Positions 53,052 through 61,995 of a stretch of DNA of 64,000 bases are shown piece after piece. Source of the DNA: Paenibacillus sp. J23TS9 (GTDB lineage: Bacteria > Bacillota > Bacilli > Paenibacillales > Paenibacillaceae); the NCBI RefSeq assembly GCF_018403225.1, contig NZ_BOSG01000001.1, positions 1 through 64,000 on the forward strand, written 5' to 3'. Below the pieces are notes generated by a model. That model did not search any database. It saw only the letters and a list, made by a program, of their open reading frames with translations, and was not told the DNA's origin. The first letter of the stretch is position 1; each line of letters opens with the position of its first letter. The position numbers were made by a program, and so were the translations under genes.

Positions 53052-53067
53052 TGTCGGACGGCCGACA
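53052..53067. promoter_or_regulatory. Inverted repeat upstream of the CD3324-family gene
   Basis: TGTCGG-ACGG-CCGACA is a perfect 6-bp inverted repeat; it could be an operator or an RNA hairpin at the start of the leader. Confidence 0.35.
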
Positions 53068-53097
53068 ACTTTCCTAAAGAAAGGAGCTGATGCAATT

Positions 53098-53130
53098 TTG
53101 ATCACAAATTACGAGGTGGTTTCCGCGTAA
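53098..53130 (+). CDS. Possible 10-residue leader ORF
   Basis: TTG about 11 bases after AAGGAG encodes MITNYEVVSA and stops inside the hairpin TTTCCGC-GTAAA-GCGGAAA (53120-53138). A second hairpin, GGGAGGCC-GGTATA-GGCCTCCC (53151-53172), follows. The tight overlap of a tiny frame with hairpins suggests a leader, but coding is unproven. Confidence 0.25.
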   Translation: MITNYEVVSA

Positions 53131-53224
53131 AGCGGAAATCGCAAAGTGCAGGGAGGCCGGTATAGGCCTCCCTAATTACCTTTTAAAAATACACAATACA
53201 TAATCGAAAGGAGGGAACGATAAA

Positions 53225-53320
53225 ATGTTCAACGCTAAAATCGTAGATTGGAACAATCATCCGTCTAAGGAGGACGTTTATCGTGAATTACAGGAATGGG
53301 AGGGATGTGCTGCCCCCTAG
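53225..53320 (+). CDS. Small ORF overlapping the CD3324-family gene
   Basis: 31 residues from ATG after AAAGGAGGG, an excellent binding site. The peptide begins MFNAKIVDWNNHPSKEDVY. It overlaps the next gene by 38 bases in another frame, and the next gene's ribosome binding site (AAGGAGGA) lies inside it. Translation here should control access to that start. Confidence 0.55.
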   Translation: MFNAKIVDWNNHPSKEDVYRELQEWEGCAAP

Positions 53321-53597
53321 CTTGCTGAAGGAGCTTCAGAAGTATATAGAGGGTGAGCTCATTTATATTCCCAAGAAAAGCAATGAGCGTGTCGGCTGGG
53401 GAGTTAACAGCGGCACCAGACAGATGATCGAACGCAGAAACGAAGAGATCTATAATCTTCATTGCAGCGGTCATTCGGTAGAGCATTTAATGAAAACCTA
53501 TCATTTATCCGTAGATAGCATCAGGAAAGTAATTTTTAAAAAGCGGTCGGAGCATGAGGCGGAAGCATTGAATCAGAAAGCGGCTGCACAGCGTTAG
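53283..53597 (+). CDS. CD3324 family protein (Mor-like helix-turn-helix)
   Basis: 104 residues, GTG start after AAGGAGGA. The pattern NYRNGRDVLPPSLLKELQKY, GELIYIPKKS and a C-terminal helix-turn-helix (HCSGHSVEHLMKTYHLSVDS) match the CD3324 family, which resembles the Mor transcription activator fold. Likely a small DNA-binding regulator; targets unknown. Confidence 0.75.
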   Translation: MNYRNGRDVLPPSLLKELQKYIEGELIYIPKKSNERVGWGVNSGTRQMIERRNEEIYNLHCSGHSVEHLMKTYHLSVDSIRKVIFKKRSEHEAEALNQKAAAQR

Positions 53598-53672
53598 ACT
53601 TTTTCAAGGGCCATTCATTTTCAGATGAGCATTTGGTATGATTTCAGTTTTAGCTAAAAGAGCAAATCGCCG

Positions 53673-53706
53673 CAAGCCGTTCACAGGAGAACGGCTGTTT
53701 TTTTTG
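53673..53706 (+). terminator. Terminator after the CD3324-family gene
   Basis: AGCCGTTC and GAACGGCT pair around ACAGGA, followed by GTTTTTTTT. Confidence 0.93.
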
Positions 53707-53866
53707 ACCCGAAAAAAATAAAAAAAGTTTGATATACATATCCATCATGTTCGGTAGTATGAATCCGGAAAGCTGAGGTACAATTGATTAAAGACATGAT
53801 TCAAGCGGTCATGGAACCAGCAAGAAGGCTCATACATGATAACCTTGAACCGTTAGAGGTGAGAAG

Positions 53867-55411
53867 ATGAATCTGAAAGGCTTTACGGTTAGAGAAATGC
53901 TTAAGCTTCCTGTCATGGAACATGCAACACTGATCAGCGGAGAGGATGGTCTGGATCGTATCGTGCAGTATATCGATATTTGGGAGGTGCCCGATATCGG
54001 TAATTGGCTGCGGGAAGGCGAGATGGTGCTGACGACCGGCTACTCGACGCGTAACAACCCGTCACTTCTGGCAGAGATGGTCGAACAGCTCGCAAAAGTG
54101 AACGGAGCAGGGGTCGCCATCAAACCGGAAAGGTTTATCCCTCATATTCCGCAGGAAATGATTGATAAAAGCAATCTGTATCATGTTCCGATCATTCAGC
54201 TTCCGATTGGGATGGCATATATCGATATTACGTATCATGTCATGGAACAAATTTTAAATAGACAGGCTGTGCTGCTGAAGCGGTCCGAAGAAGTAAACAG
54301 GGCTCTGACAGGCCTTGTATTGAACAATAGAGGCATGCAGGTCGTTGCCGATAAGGTATCTGAGCTAATCGGTTCACCGATCTGGGTTGTCGATCAAGCC
54401 GGAGAGGTGCTTGCTTCATCCCCGGAGGGCTATCCATATAGGTCATCGAAAGACAACCGTCAGTGGGAGGTTAATGTCGATAATAAAATATTGGGGAAAT
54501 TCGTGGTGGAGAAGCGGGAGCTGGATGAATTCGATCTGATGTTGATTGAGCAGGCCCGGCTGGTATTTTCGCTGGAATTAATGAGAGATAAGATTGCCAT
54601 GGATACCGAGAACAGATTAAGGGGGACGTTCTTTGAGGAGCTGATTCTTAACCCGGTCGCAGACGAAAGATTAATCGCATCGAGAGGACGCCAGCTCGGA
54701 CTTGCTCCCGAATGGTCATGGGAAGTCGCTGTCATTGAAACGGATGATCCTATGTACAACGAAGATGAATCTGCCGTTATGGCAGCCATTCAATCATTCA
54801 TACGCAGGGAGTCGGCAATTCGGAAGGTCCGATCCCATCTTCAGATCTATGGAGGGAAAATCGTATTGTTTTTGCCTTCCATTAAATCTATGAGCGCGGA
54901 TAACCACTCCCAAGACCCCGATAAGCCGTTACTTTGGAGCGACGAGCTTCATCGGCAGCTTAAATCATGGGAATCAGTCCGAATCGGTATCGGCCGGCCT
55001 TGTTCGCTGTTTGAAGCACACCGGAGCTATAACGAAGCCAGGACAGCGGTATCGATCGGTTTCAGATTGAACAGGGGGCGCCAGTTGTTCAAGTACACTG
55101 AGGTCGAGATGATTCAATTACTGCTGGAAACGACAGATCTGGCCCGGCTGGGCAGATTTGTAGAAGAGAAAGTCGGTAAGCTCGCCGAGCATGACAATGC
55201 AAGTGGCACCAATTACCTCAGTACGCTCTATCATTATTTGGCGACAGGCGGCAGTCTGAATGAAACCTCGAAACGGATGTATATCCATCGTAACTCGGTC
55301 AATTATCGGATCGACCGCATCAAAACGATTACGGGATTTGATCTGAGCAGCGCTCAAATTCGATATGAATTGTATCTGTGTTCTGCTTTTTATTTATTGA
55401 ATCATTCATGA
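53867..55411 (+). CDS. PucR family transcriptional regulator
   Basis: 514 residues. N-terminal PucR sensory domain (about 8-125, FTVREMLKLPVMEHATLISG), a middle part with a degenerate GGDEF-like fold (about 280-400), and the C-terminal PucR helix-turn-helix (NETSKRMYIHRNSVNYRIDRI). The type member activates purine/ureide catabolism in B. subtilis; others control amino acid and peptide use. It lies upstream of, and in line with, the six-gene cluster, separated by a strong terminator, so it is the likely activator of that cluster. Confidence 0.9.
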   Translation: MNLKGFTVREMLKLPVMEHATLISGEDGLDRIVQYIDIWEVPDIGNWLREGEMVLTTGYSTRNNPSLLAEMVEQLAKVNGAGVAIKPERFIPHIPQEMIDKSNLYHVPIIQLPIGMAYIDITYHVMEQILNRQAVLLKRSEEVNRALTGLVLNNRGMQVVADKVSELIGSPIWVVDQAGEVLASSPEGYPYRSSKDNRQWEVNVDNKILGKFVVEKRELDEFDLMLIEQARLVFSLELMRDKIAMDTENRLRGTFFEELILNPVADERLIASRGRQLGLAPEWSWEVAVIETDDPMYNEDESAVMAAIQSFIRRESAIRKVRSHLQIYGGKIVLFLPSIKSMSADNHSQDPDKPLLWSDELHRQLKSWESVRIGIGRPCSLFEAHRSYNEARTAVSIGFRLNRGRQLFKYTEVEMIQLLLETTDLARLGRFVEEKVGKLAEHDNASGTNYLSTLYHYLATGGSLNETSKRMYIHRNSVNYRIDRIKTITGFDLSSAQIRYELYLCSAFYLLNHS

Positions 55412-55472
55412 GGAGAAATTTATTGTTGTAATTTCTAATGAAGATATATCGTGTTTATATATCGCCTTTGTT

Positions 55473-55510
55473 TGCCCCTTTGTGCTGCCAGCACAAGGGG
55501 GCGTTTTTAG
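55473..55510 (+). terminator. Terminator after the PucR-type gene
   Basis: CCCCTTTGTGCT pairs perfectly with AGCACAAGGGG around GCC, followed by GCGTTTTTAG. Confidence 0.93.
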
Positions 55511-55609
55511 TTTTGGTGGATGAGTACATTGTTGGCTAACAGGTAAAAGAATAAAATCTAATGTAATAAAATTTAACATAATAGAAAAGGGACGAAAGGG
55601 TGGTCAGCT

Positions 55610-56251
55610 GTGATAGGGTTAATTCGCGTATTTACCGCAAAAGATAATGAAGTGCTTCAATCGCATGGGAAAATGATTCAAAAGCATTTTGGTGTACCTG
55701 TGCTAAGCAGAAGTATTCCTGACCAACCACTGGGTATCTATGACGACGCGTCGGAGAGGGTAGCTATTCCGAAGATTGTCGAGCTGGGCATCGGGCTGGA
55801 AAAGGAAGGCTGCCGCTTGCTGATTATCAGCTGTGCAGCTGATCCCGGTATCCAAGAGCTGCGCGGTCGTGTTTCGATTCCCGTAATCGGAGGGGGAAGC
55901 TCTGCAGCGCTGGTGGCTCGTGCGCTTGGCGAACCGGTTGGATTAATGGGTATCACTGAAGACGTTCCTCCCGTGATGAAAGACGTGCTGGGTGATCTGA
56001 TTGTTGGCTATAACCGTCCGGAAGGCGTGACAAATACGACGGATTTGTTAACGGACGAGGGACGCAGGATGGCTCTGGAAGGGGCACGATCGCTGGTTAA
56101 CAAAGGTGCAAAAGCAATTGTATTCGCTTGCACGGGATTTGCGACCATTTCGTTTGCAGATGTGATCCGCAAGGAATTGCAAATTCCGGTCATCGATCCG
56201 GTTGAATCGGAAGGCTTAATAGCTGCTAATTTTTATAAACAAACTTCCTGA
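55610..56251 (+). CDS. Aspartate/glutamate (hydantoin) racemase superfamily protein
   Basis: 213 residues, GTG start after AAAGGG. The two catalytic-type cysteines of the superfamily are present: Cys75 (IISCAADPG) and Cys174 (VFACTGFAT), each in the expected loop. Size and motifs are closest to hydantoin racemase-like proteins. It likely interconverts a chiral centre in an amino-acid or hydantoin-like compound. First gene of the PucR-linked cluster. Confidence 0.82.
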   Translation: MIGLIRVFTAKDNEVLQSHGKMIQKHFGVPVLSRSIPDQPLGIYDDASERVAIPKIVELGIGLEKEGCRLLIISCAADPGIQELRGRVSIPVIGGGSSAALVARALGEPVGLMGITEDVPPVMKDVLGDLIVGYNRPEGVTNTTDLLTDEGRRMALEGARSLVNKGAKAIVFACTGFATISFADVIRKELQIPVIDPVESEGLIAANFYKQTS

Positions 56252-56365
56252 TCGGCATGCGGAACGATTATATGGACAGTAGATGAATCGCTTTCTATCG
56301 GTCTTCGATCTGGATGCCGCGAAAATTAAAAGAGTGATCAACTTACACAAATTGGAGGCATATGG

Positions 56366-57976
56366 ATGAGCGAAATGAAGAATGATGTGGGACAAGAAGG
56401 CAAAAAAGAGAAGCATCCCAGTATATTTGAACCATTTGCCCTGATTCTCAATATCATAACCGGCGTTCTTGGCGCTATTGTCGGCATTCAGATTGTAACG
56501 ACACTGGGTGTGACGCCAAACACAGCGATCATCGGGGCACTTGTCGCGATGCTGATCGCGAGAATACCGATTGCGATTTTTAAAAAATATAAATCGGTGC
56601 ACCGTCAAAACCTGGTCCAAACTTCGATTTCCTCCGCGACGTTTGGGGCAGCCAACAGTTTATTTATTCCCATCGGCATCCCTTTTGTCATGGGAGAGAC
56701 CAAGCTGATTATCCCCATGCTGATCGGCGCGGCTCTTGCAATGTTTGTAGACTCCGCACTTTTGTATAAGTTGTTTGATTCGAAGCTGTTCCCGGCGTCC
56801 GGAACCTGGGCACCAGGCGTAGCGACAGCCGAATCGATTATCGCCGGTGATAAAGGCGGCAAACGCGCTGGGCTGCTTGGTGTCGGAACCGTTGTAGGCT
56901 TGATCGGCTCCTATTTCCATATTTCAATGTCCGCTTTTGGTGTGGCGTTCATCGGTAACATCTGGGCGCTTGGCATGTTCGGTATTGGGCTTTTGATCCG
57001 CCAATATTCGATTCCATGGTTCAACATCGACGTTGACAAGCTATATATCGCGCATGGTGTCATGATCGGCGCGGGCATTGTTGCGCTGGTACAAGCGGCT
57101 TTTCTTATCCTGAAACGCCCGAAGAAAGAAGATCGGGAAGCTGAAGCCGGCAAATACACACGTACGGAGGGTGAGGCGAGACGCGCACTCGGTTATGGAT
57201 TTGTCGCCTACCTAATCATTGCCTTGATTATCGCGATTATCGGCGGCTTGATTACGAAAATGTCCTTCGGCATGCTGATCGGGTTTCTTGTTTTTGCCGC
57301 CTTTGCGGCGTTCGTCCATGAACTTATCGTCGGCATTGCTGCGATGCATTCGGGTTGGTTCCCGGCGTTCGCGGTCGCTTTCATTACCTTGTTATTCGGT
57401 ATGATGATCGGTTTCCCGACGGTTGCGCTTGCCCTGCTTGCCGGCTTTAGTGCCGCAACGGGTCCGGCGTTTGCAGATATGGGTTATGATCTGAAAACCG
57501 GTTACATCCTTCGGGGCAACGGGGAGGATCCAGAGTTTGAACGGCGGGGCCGAAAACAGCAGTATATGACAGGCATGATTGCTTTTGCTGTAGCAGTGGT
57601 TGTCGTGGCTCTGACATATCACTCGTATTTCTCGCAGAATCTCGTTCCGCCGATTGATACCGTCTATGTATCAACCATTCAAGCCGGAGCTTCACCGGAT
57701 GTAGCGATGAAGCTGCTGGTGTGGGCGATACCTGGAGCCATTTTGCAATGGATCGGTGGTGCGAAGCGCCAGGTTGGTGTCATGTTCGCAACCGGTCTGC
57801 TCATCCTGACACCAAATGCCTGTTGGGCGGTCCTTGCGGGTCTCCTGATCCGGATCGTCGTGCTGAAAGTGAAAGGCAAGGAAGCTGAGACCTCAATGAG
57901 TATTTTGGCTGCCGGTTTCATCGCAGGCGATGCTATATACAGCTTCTTTAATTCTATATTTAAAATCAGAAAGTAG
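56366..57976 (+). CDS. OPT/YSL family transporter
   Basis: 536 residues, ATG 7 bases after TTGGAGG. About 14 membrane segments with conserved FPASGTWAPGVATAESIIAG and GFSAATGPAFADMGYDLKTGY. The OPT superfamily imports oligopeptides, modified peptides and metal chelates with protons. It is the only transporter in the cluster, so it should bring in the substrate on which the neighbours act. Confidence 0.87.
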   Translation: MSEMKNDVGQEGKKEKHPSIFEPFALILNIITGVLGAIVGIQIVTTLGVTPNTAIIGALVAMLIARIPIAIFKKYKSVHRQNLVQTSISSATFGAANSLFIPIGIPFVMGETKLIIPMLIGAALAMFVDSALLYKLFDSKLFPASGTWAPGVATAESIIAGDKGGKRAGLLGVGTVVGLIGSYFHISMSAFGVAFIGNIWALGMFGIGLLIRQYSIPWFNIDVDKLYIAHGVMIGAGIVALVQAAFLILKRPKKEDREAEAGKYTRTEGEARRALGYGFVAYLIIALIIAIIGGLITKMSFGMLIGFLVFAAFAAFVHELIVGIAAMHSGWFPAFAVAFITLLFGMMIGFPTVALALLAGFSAATGPAFADMGYDLKTGYILRGNGEDPEFERRGRKQQYMTGMIAFAVAVVVVALTYHSYFSQNLVPPIDTVYVSTIQAGASPDVAMKLLVWAIPGAILQWIGGAKRQVGVMFATGLLILTPNACWAVLAGLLIRIVVLKVKGKEAETSMSILAAGFIAGDAIYSFFNSIFKIRK

Positions 57977-57987
57977 GTGCTGAAGAT

Positions 57988-59046
57988 ATGAACACGATTA
58001 AATTGGACGAGAGAATGATGGAAAGTGCCGTATTCGGTGGCGCCATTTTGGGAGGCGGCGGTGGAGGCTGGATCGAAGAGGGGCTGCAGATTGGACGGTT
58101 GGCGCTTGAATTGGGTTCCCCTGAGCTGCATACGATCGACCAGTTCGCTGACAACGATACGTTTGTGACGGTATCGCTTGTCGGGGCACCCGGAGCAAAG
58201 GATAAATTTCTGAAGCCTATTCATTATGCACGGTCACTGGAAATGCTGGCCCGTGGGCTTCATAAACCGATTTCCGCGATTCATACGAATGAGAACGGGG
58301 CCGGGACAACGGTGAACGGATGGCTGCAATCGGTCATGACAGGCATCCCTCTAGTAGATTTTGCCTGCAATGGAAGAGCTCACCCTACAGGAACGATGGG
58401 CGCGATGAATTTGACTGAGGTCGGGGATTATGTATCGCATCAAACCGCAGTTGGCGGTAAAGACGATAATTACTTGGAGTTCAGCATCACAGGTTCACTT
58501 GGCAAAGCAGCTTCGCTCATCCGCAAGGCTTCTGTTGAAGCCGGTGGTTTGGTCGCCGTAGCGAGAAACCCGGTTACGGCAGCGTATGCCAGAAATAACG
58601 GGGCTCCCGGCGCGATCACGCAGGCGATTGAAGTTGGCGAAGCGCTGCTTGGAGCAAAGGGTGAAGCCGCAATCACCGCCGTCGCCACGAAACTCGGAGG
58701 ACAAGTTGTCGCCGCCGGGGAAGTGACGGATTTTGAGATTGAAACAGTGGGAGGTTTCGATGTCGGAACGGTAAGAATTGATGGCTTCGAGATGACCTTC
58801 TGGAATGAATACATGACTCTGGAAAAGGGGGGAGAGCGTTACGCAACTTTCCCGGATCTCATGATGACACTGGATGTCAAAACGGCAAAACCGATCGTTA
58901 CGGCCGCTCTTAAAAAAGGACAGCAGCTCGCGATCATCGTCGTCCCAAGGGAGAAATTACTGCTGAGCAGCACGATGAATAACAGAAAGTTATTGCAGCC
59001 TGTAGAAGATATCATTAAAAAGCCGGTTTTGGATTACATTTTTTAA
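57988..59046 (+). CDS. DUF917 family protein (S-methyl-thiohydantoin desulfurase type)
   Basis: 352 residues, 11 bases after the transporter. The glycine-rich start FGGAILGGGGGGWIEEGL and FACNGRAHPTGTMGAMNL typify DUF917 (PF06032), related to hydantoinase/oxoprolinase subunits. Relatives act on thiohydantoin or cyclic amide rings. Here it may open a ring in the imported compound. Confidence 0.85.
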   Translation: MNTIKLDERMMESAVFGGAILGGGGGGWIEEGLQIGRLALELGSPELHTIDQFADNDTFVTVSLVGAPGAKDKFLKPIHYARSLEMLARGLHKPISAIHTNENGAGTTVNGWLQSVMTGIPLVDFACNGRAHPTGTMGAMNLTEVGDYVSHQTAVGGKDDNYLEFSITGSLGKAASLIRKASVEAGGLVAVARNPVTAAYARNNGAPGAITQAIEVGEALLGAKGEAAITAVATKLGGQVVAAGEVTDFEIETVGGFDVGTVRIDGFEMTFWNEYMTLEKGGERYATFPDLMMTLDVKTAKPIVTAALKKGQQLAIIVVPREKLLLSSTMNNRKLLQPVEDIIKKPVLDYIF

Positions 59047-59092
59047 TAAATGTTCGGCTCATCATTTCAGACTAGCATGGAGGTATCGAAAA

Positions 59093-60037
59093 ATGACATT
59101 AAAACAAACGATGATTGCGCTGGACGCGCTGGACGATGCAAATGCAACCGGAGAAAAGGTAAAGGAGCTGCTCGGCAGCTATCCGGATGTCACTGTAGAG
59201 GTCAAAAAAGTGACCGGTGAGAAGGGTAGCACGGATTTCATTAAAATCATGATCCCGGGAACCGAGGGCAAGGCAAATGGAGGGAGCGCCGCGACATTTG
59301 GCATCGTAGGACGCCTTGGCGGGATAGGAGCCCGTCCGACCAGAACCGGACTCGTGTCCGACGCCGATGGCGCTGTAGCCGCGGTGGCCTCAGCGCTGAA
59401 GCTGGCGGATATGCAGGCGAAAGGAGATCGTTTGAAAGGCGATGTCATCGTGACAACTCATATCTGCCCCGATGCTCCGACTCGTCCGCATGAGCCGGTC
59501 GACTTTATGGATTCGCCGGTTGATATTGGTGCCATGAATGCTCATGAGGTTTTGCCCGAGATGGAGGCTGTTCTTTCAATCGATACGACCAAGGGCAACC
59601 GCGTGATCAATCACAAGGGTTTTGCCATTTCACCTACCGTGAAAGAAGGCTATATTTTACGGGTTAGCGAAGATCTCTTGCGTATTATGGAAATGACGAC
59701 CGGTCTACTTCCGGTGACCTTCCCGATTACAATGCAGGATATTACGCCCTATGGTAACGATTTATATCACATCAACTCCATTTTGCAGCCGGCAGTTGCG
59801 ACATCCGCACCTGTGGTAGGCGTCGCAGTGACTACGCAATCCGTTGTTCCGGGCTGCGGTACGGGAGCCAGTCACGAAGTAGACATTGCTGCAGCGGTTC
59901 GGTTTGCAGTGGAGACCGCTAAGGAAGTAACGAATGGAACCTGTGCCTTCTATGATGAAGTGGAATATGAATTGATCGGCAAGCTTTACGGGTCGATGAA
60001 AACTCTGCAAACCGCAGGCAAAGCCCAAGGAAAATAA
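59093..60037 (+). CDS. DUF1177 family protein
   Basis: 314 residues. Conserved HICPDAPTRPHEPVDFMDSP and QSVVPGCGTGASHEVDIAAA strongly suggest a metal-dependent hydrolase-like active site (His, Asp, Cys), but no activity is established for DUF1177 that I know of. It is cytosolic and lies 46 bases after DUF917. Confidence 0.85.
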   Translation: MTLKQTMIALDALDDANATGEKVKELLGSYPDVTVEVKKVTGEKGSTDFIKIMIPGTEGKANGGSAATFGIVGRLGGIGARPTRTGLVSDADGAVAAVASALKLADMQAKGDRLKGDVIVTTHICPDAPTRPHEPVDFMDSPVDIGAMNAHEVLPEMEAVLSIDTTKGNRVINHKGFAISPTVKEGYILRVSEDLLRIMEMTTGLLPVTFPITMQDITPYGNDLYHINSILQPAVATSAPVVGVAVTTQSVVPGCGTGASHEVDIAAAVRFAVETAKEVTNGTCAFYDEVEYELIGKLYGSMKTLQTAGKAQGK

Positions 60038-60041
60038 ATGT

Positions 60042-60075
60042 GGAAGGGAAGGGAGATAGTTCTCTTCCCTTTTTT
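60042..60075 (+). terminator. Internal hairpin between DUF1177 and aroM
   Basis: GGGAAGGGAG and CTCTTCCC pair, then TTTTTTAAAC. It could reduce transcription into the last two genes or act as a processing site. Confidence 0.6.
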
Positions 60076-60145
60076 AAACAGGTCAACGAAGCTGTTGGAA
60101 AGATTTTGAGGAAAGTTTCATGATGAAGCGTGGAGGGGATTACCA

Positions 60146-60817
60146 ATGACGAAGCTTGGGGTAATTACGATCGGTCAGGCGCCGCGTAAAGACGTCACCC
60201 CGATTCTGGAAGCGCATTTGCCTAAGCGGGTAGAGATTATCCAGTGCGGCGTGCTGGATGGATTGACGAAGGAATATATCGACGTCCATTTGCAGCCGGG
60301 TGAACATGACTACGTATTGACATCCCGGTTAACAACCGGCGAGTCCGTTATTATGGGGCGGAATAAAATTCAGCCACTCCTGCAAAATAAAATATTCGAA
60401 ATGGAAGAGCAGGGAGTAAAGCATATTCTCCTGCTGTGCACGGGCGTATTCCCGGGACTTCATACCAGAACGTCTTATTTGATCGAGCCTGATCATATTA
60501 TTCCTCCGGTTGTGAAAGCAATGGTCGGCAGCAGAAGGCTGGGCGTTATCGTCCCGCTTGAAGAGCAGATGGAGAGCCTGAGGCCAAAATATGAGCCGCA
60601 GGGGCTTCATCCGGAGTTTGCCGTTGCTTCGCCGTATTTGTTCATGGATGGGAATTTCCAAGCCGCCGCATTCGAGCTGAAGGACAAAGCGGATATTTTC
60701 CTGCTGGATTGCATGGGTTATACAGAAGAAGCGCGGGCACTCGTTGCCGAAGAGACAGGCTTGCCTGTCATCCTCTCCAATGCCATTATGGCAAAAATCG
60801 TATCGGAAATGATATAA
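60146..60817 (+). CDS. AroM family protein
   Basis: 223 residues. The start KLGVITIGQAPRKDVTPIL and later LLLCTGVFPGL (Cys98) and FLLDCMGYTEEA (Cys189) match AroM. The two cysteines sit where Asp/Glu racemase-like enzymes have theirs, so a racemase-like or isomerase role is possible; aroM itself has no settled function. It follows the DUF1177 gene. Confidence 0.85.
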   Translation: MTKLGVITIGQAPRKDVTPILEAHLPKRVEIIQCGVLDGLTKEYIDVHLQPGEHDYVLTSRLTTGESVIMGRNKIQPLLQNKIFEMEEQGVKHILLLCTGVFPGLHTRTSYLIEPDHIIPPVVKAMVGSRRLGVIVPLEEQMESLRPKYEPQGLHPEFAVASPYLFMDGNFQAAAFELKDKADIFLLDCMGYTEEARALVAEETGLPVILSNAIMAKIVSEMI

Positions 60818-60865
60818 TTCGGCCCATACAAGATATTTCCCGAATGAAAGGAAGCTAATAAAAAA

Positions 60866-61819
60866 ATGAGCGAAAAAATCATTGAAATAAGCATGAAAAC
60901 GTTAGCGGATTGCCTTGGACTAAACGCCGGAGAGACCTTTCTCGTCGTTACCGACGATACCCGAAAGGAACTGGCGGAGTCACTTTACGAAGCGGGAAGA
61001 CGTATGGGCGCAGAGGCTATGCTGATGGTCATGAAGGAGCGGGGCAAGTCCGGGCAAGAACCGCCTGCGGCTGTCGCCGCAGCTATGGTCAACTCACAGG
61101 CTGTCGTGTGCATCACGAAGCATTCTCTTACCCACACACAGGCGCGCAAGCAGGCTGCAGCGGCCGGAGCCCGGGTTGCGACAATGCCGGGAATCACGGA
61201 GGATATGTTCCTGGAGGGCGCGATTGCCGCCGACTACACGCAGGTCAAAGCACTGACGGAGAAGGTCACGAAGATGCTGACCCAAAGCCGCAAGGTACGA
61301 ATCGAAAAAGACGGCCATTCGCTGGAATTTTCCATTGAGGGCCGCGATGGCGTACCAAGCACAGGCATGTATCTGGAGCCGGGTCAATCGGGTAATCTAC
61401 CTTCCGGCGAGGCTTACATTGCACCCGTCGAAGGTTCTGCAACAGGTCAAATCGTCGTTGACGGTTCGATCGCCGGTGTCGGCAAGCTGGCAGGTCCGAT
61501 TGTCCTGAGCGTTGAGAAGGGGCGTCTCGTTGCTGCCGAAGGCGGGGAAGAAGGGGGAAAGCTGCTGCAAATGCTGGGAGACGGCGATGGCAGATTGCTC
61601 GGAGAATTCGGCATAGGCACGAATGAAAAGGCCAGAATTACTGGTGTTGTGCTGGAAGACGAGAAGGTCTACGGCACGATCCATGTGGCCTTTGGCAGCA
61701 ATAACACGTTCGGTGGAACGGTTGCGGCGGGGGTTCATATCGACTGCGTCGTCGGCAAGCCGGACGTGTACTTGAACGATGAGCTTATCATGAAAAATGG
61801 TGAGCTGATCGGCAAATAG
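60866..61819 (+). CDS. M29-like aminopeptidase family protein
   Basis: 317 residues, shorter than classical M29 aminopeptidases (about 410). The C-terminal half has ARITGVVLEDEKVYGTIHVA and FGSNNTFGGTVAAGVHID, with the Glu, His and Asp of the M29 dimetal site; the N-terminal part is reduced. It probably removes residues from a small peptide or peptide-like product, completing the cluster. A terminator follows. Confidence 0.8.
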   Translation: MSEKIIEISMKTLADCLGLNAGETFLVVTDDTRKELAESLYEAGRRMGAEAMLMVMKERGKSGQEPPAAVAAAMVNSQAVVCITKHSLTHTQARKQAAAAGARVATMPGITEDMFLEGAIAADYTQVKALTEKVTKMLTQSRKVRIEKDGHSLEFSIEGRDGVPSTGMYLEPGQSGNLPSGEAYIAPVEGSATGQIVVDGSIAGVGKLAGPIVLSVEKGRLVAAEGGEEGGKLLQMLGDGDGRLLGEFGIGTNEKARITGVVLEDEKVYGTIHVAFGSNNTFGGTVAAGVHIDCVVGKPDVYLNDELIMKNGELIGK

Positions 61820-61848
61820 CATGATTGATTCTTAACCGATATTTACAG

Positions 61849-61886
61849 AAACACCGTAGAGCATATTTTGTCTGCGGTGTTTTTTC
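61849..61886 (+). terminator. Terminator of the PucR-linked cluster
   Basis: AACACCG(T)AGA and TCTGCGGTGTT pair around a loop of about ten bases, then T6. Confidence 0.8.
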
Positions 61887-61995
61887 GTTTACAAATTTAA
61901 ATATTGTACCCTATCGTTTGCTTATGGGGAGAATGCAGAGATACACTAAAGGGAGCAGTTAGAAAAGAAAAGATTTTGATAAAGGAGATCATGGT

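Noticed and set aside
55549..55585. PucR operator upstream of the racemase-like gene
   Set aside because: ATGTAATAAAATTTAACAT shows some symmetry, but the pairs fail toward the centre; too weak and AT-rich to call.
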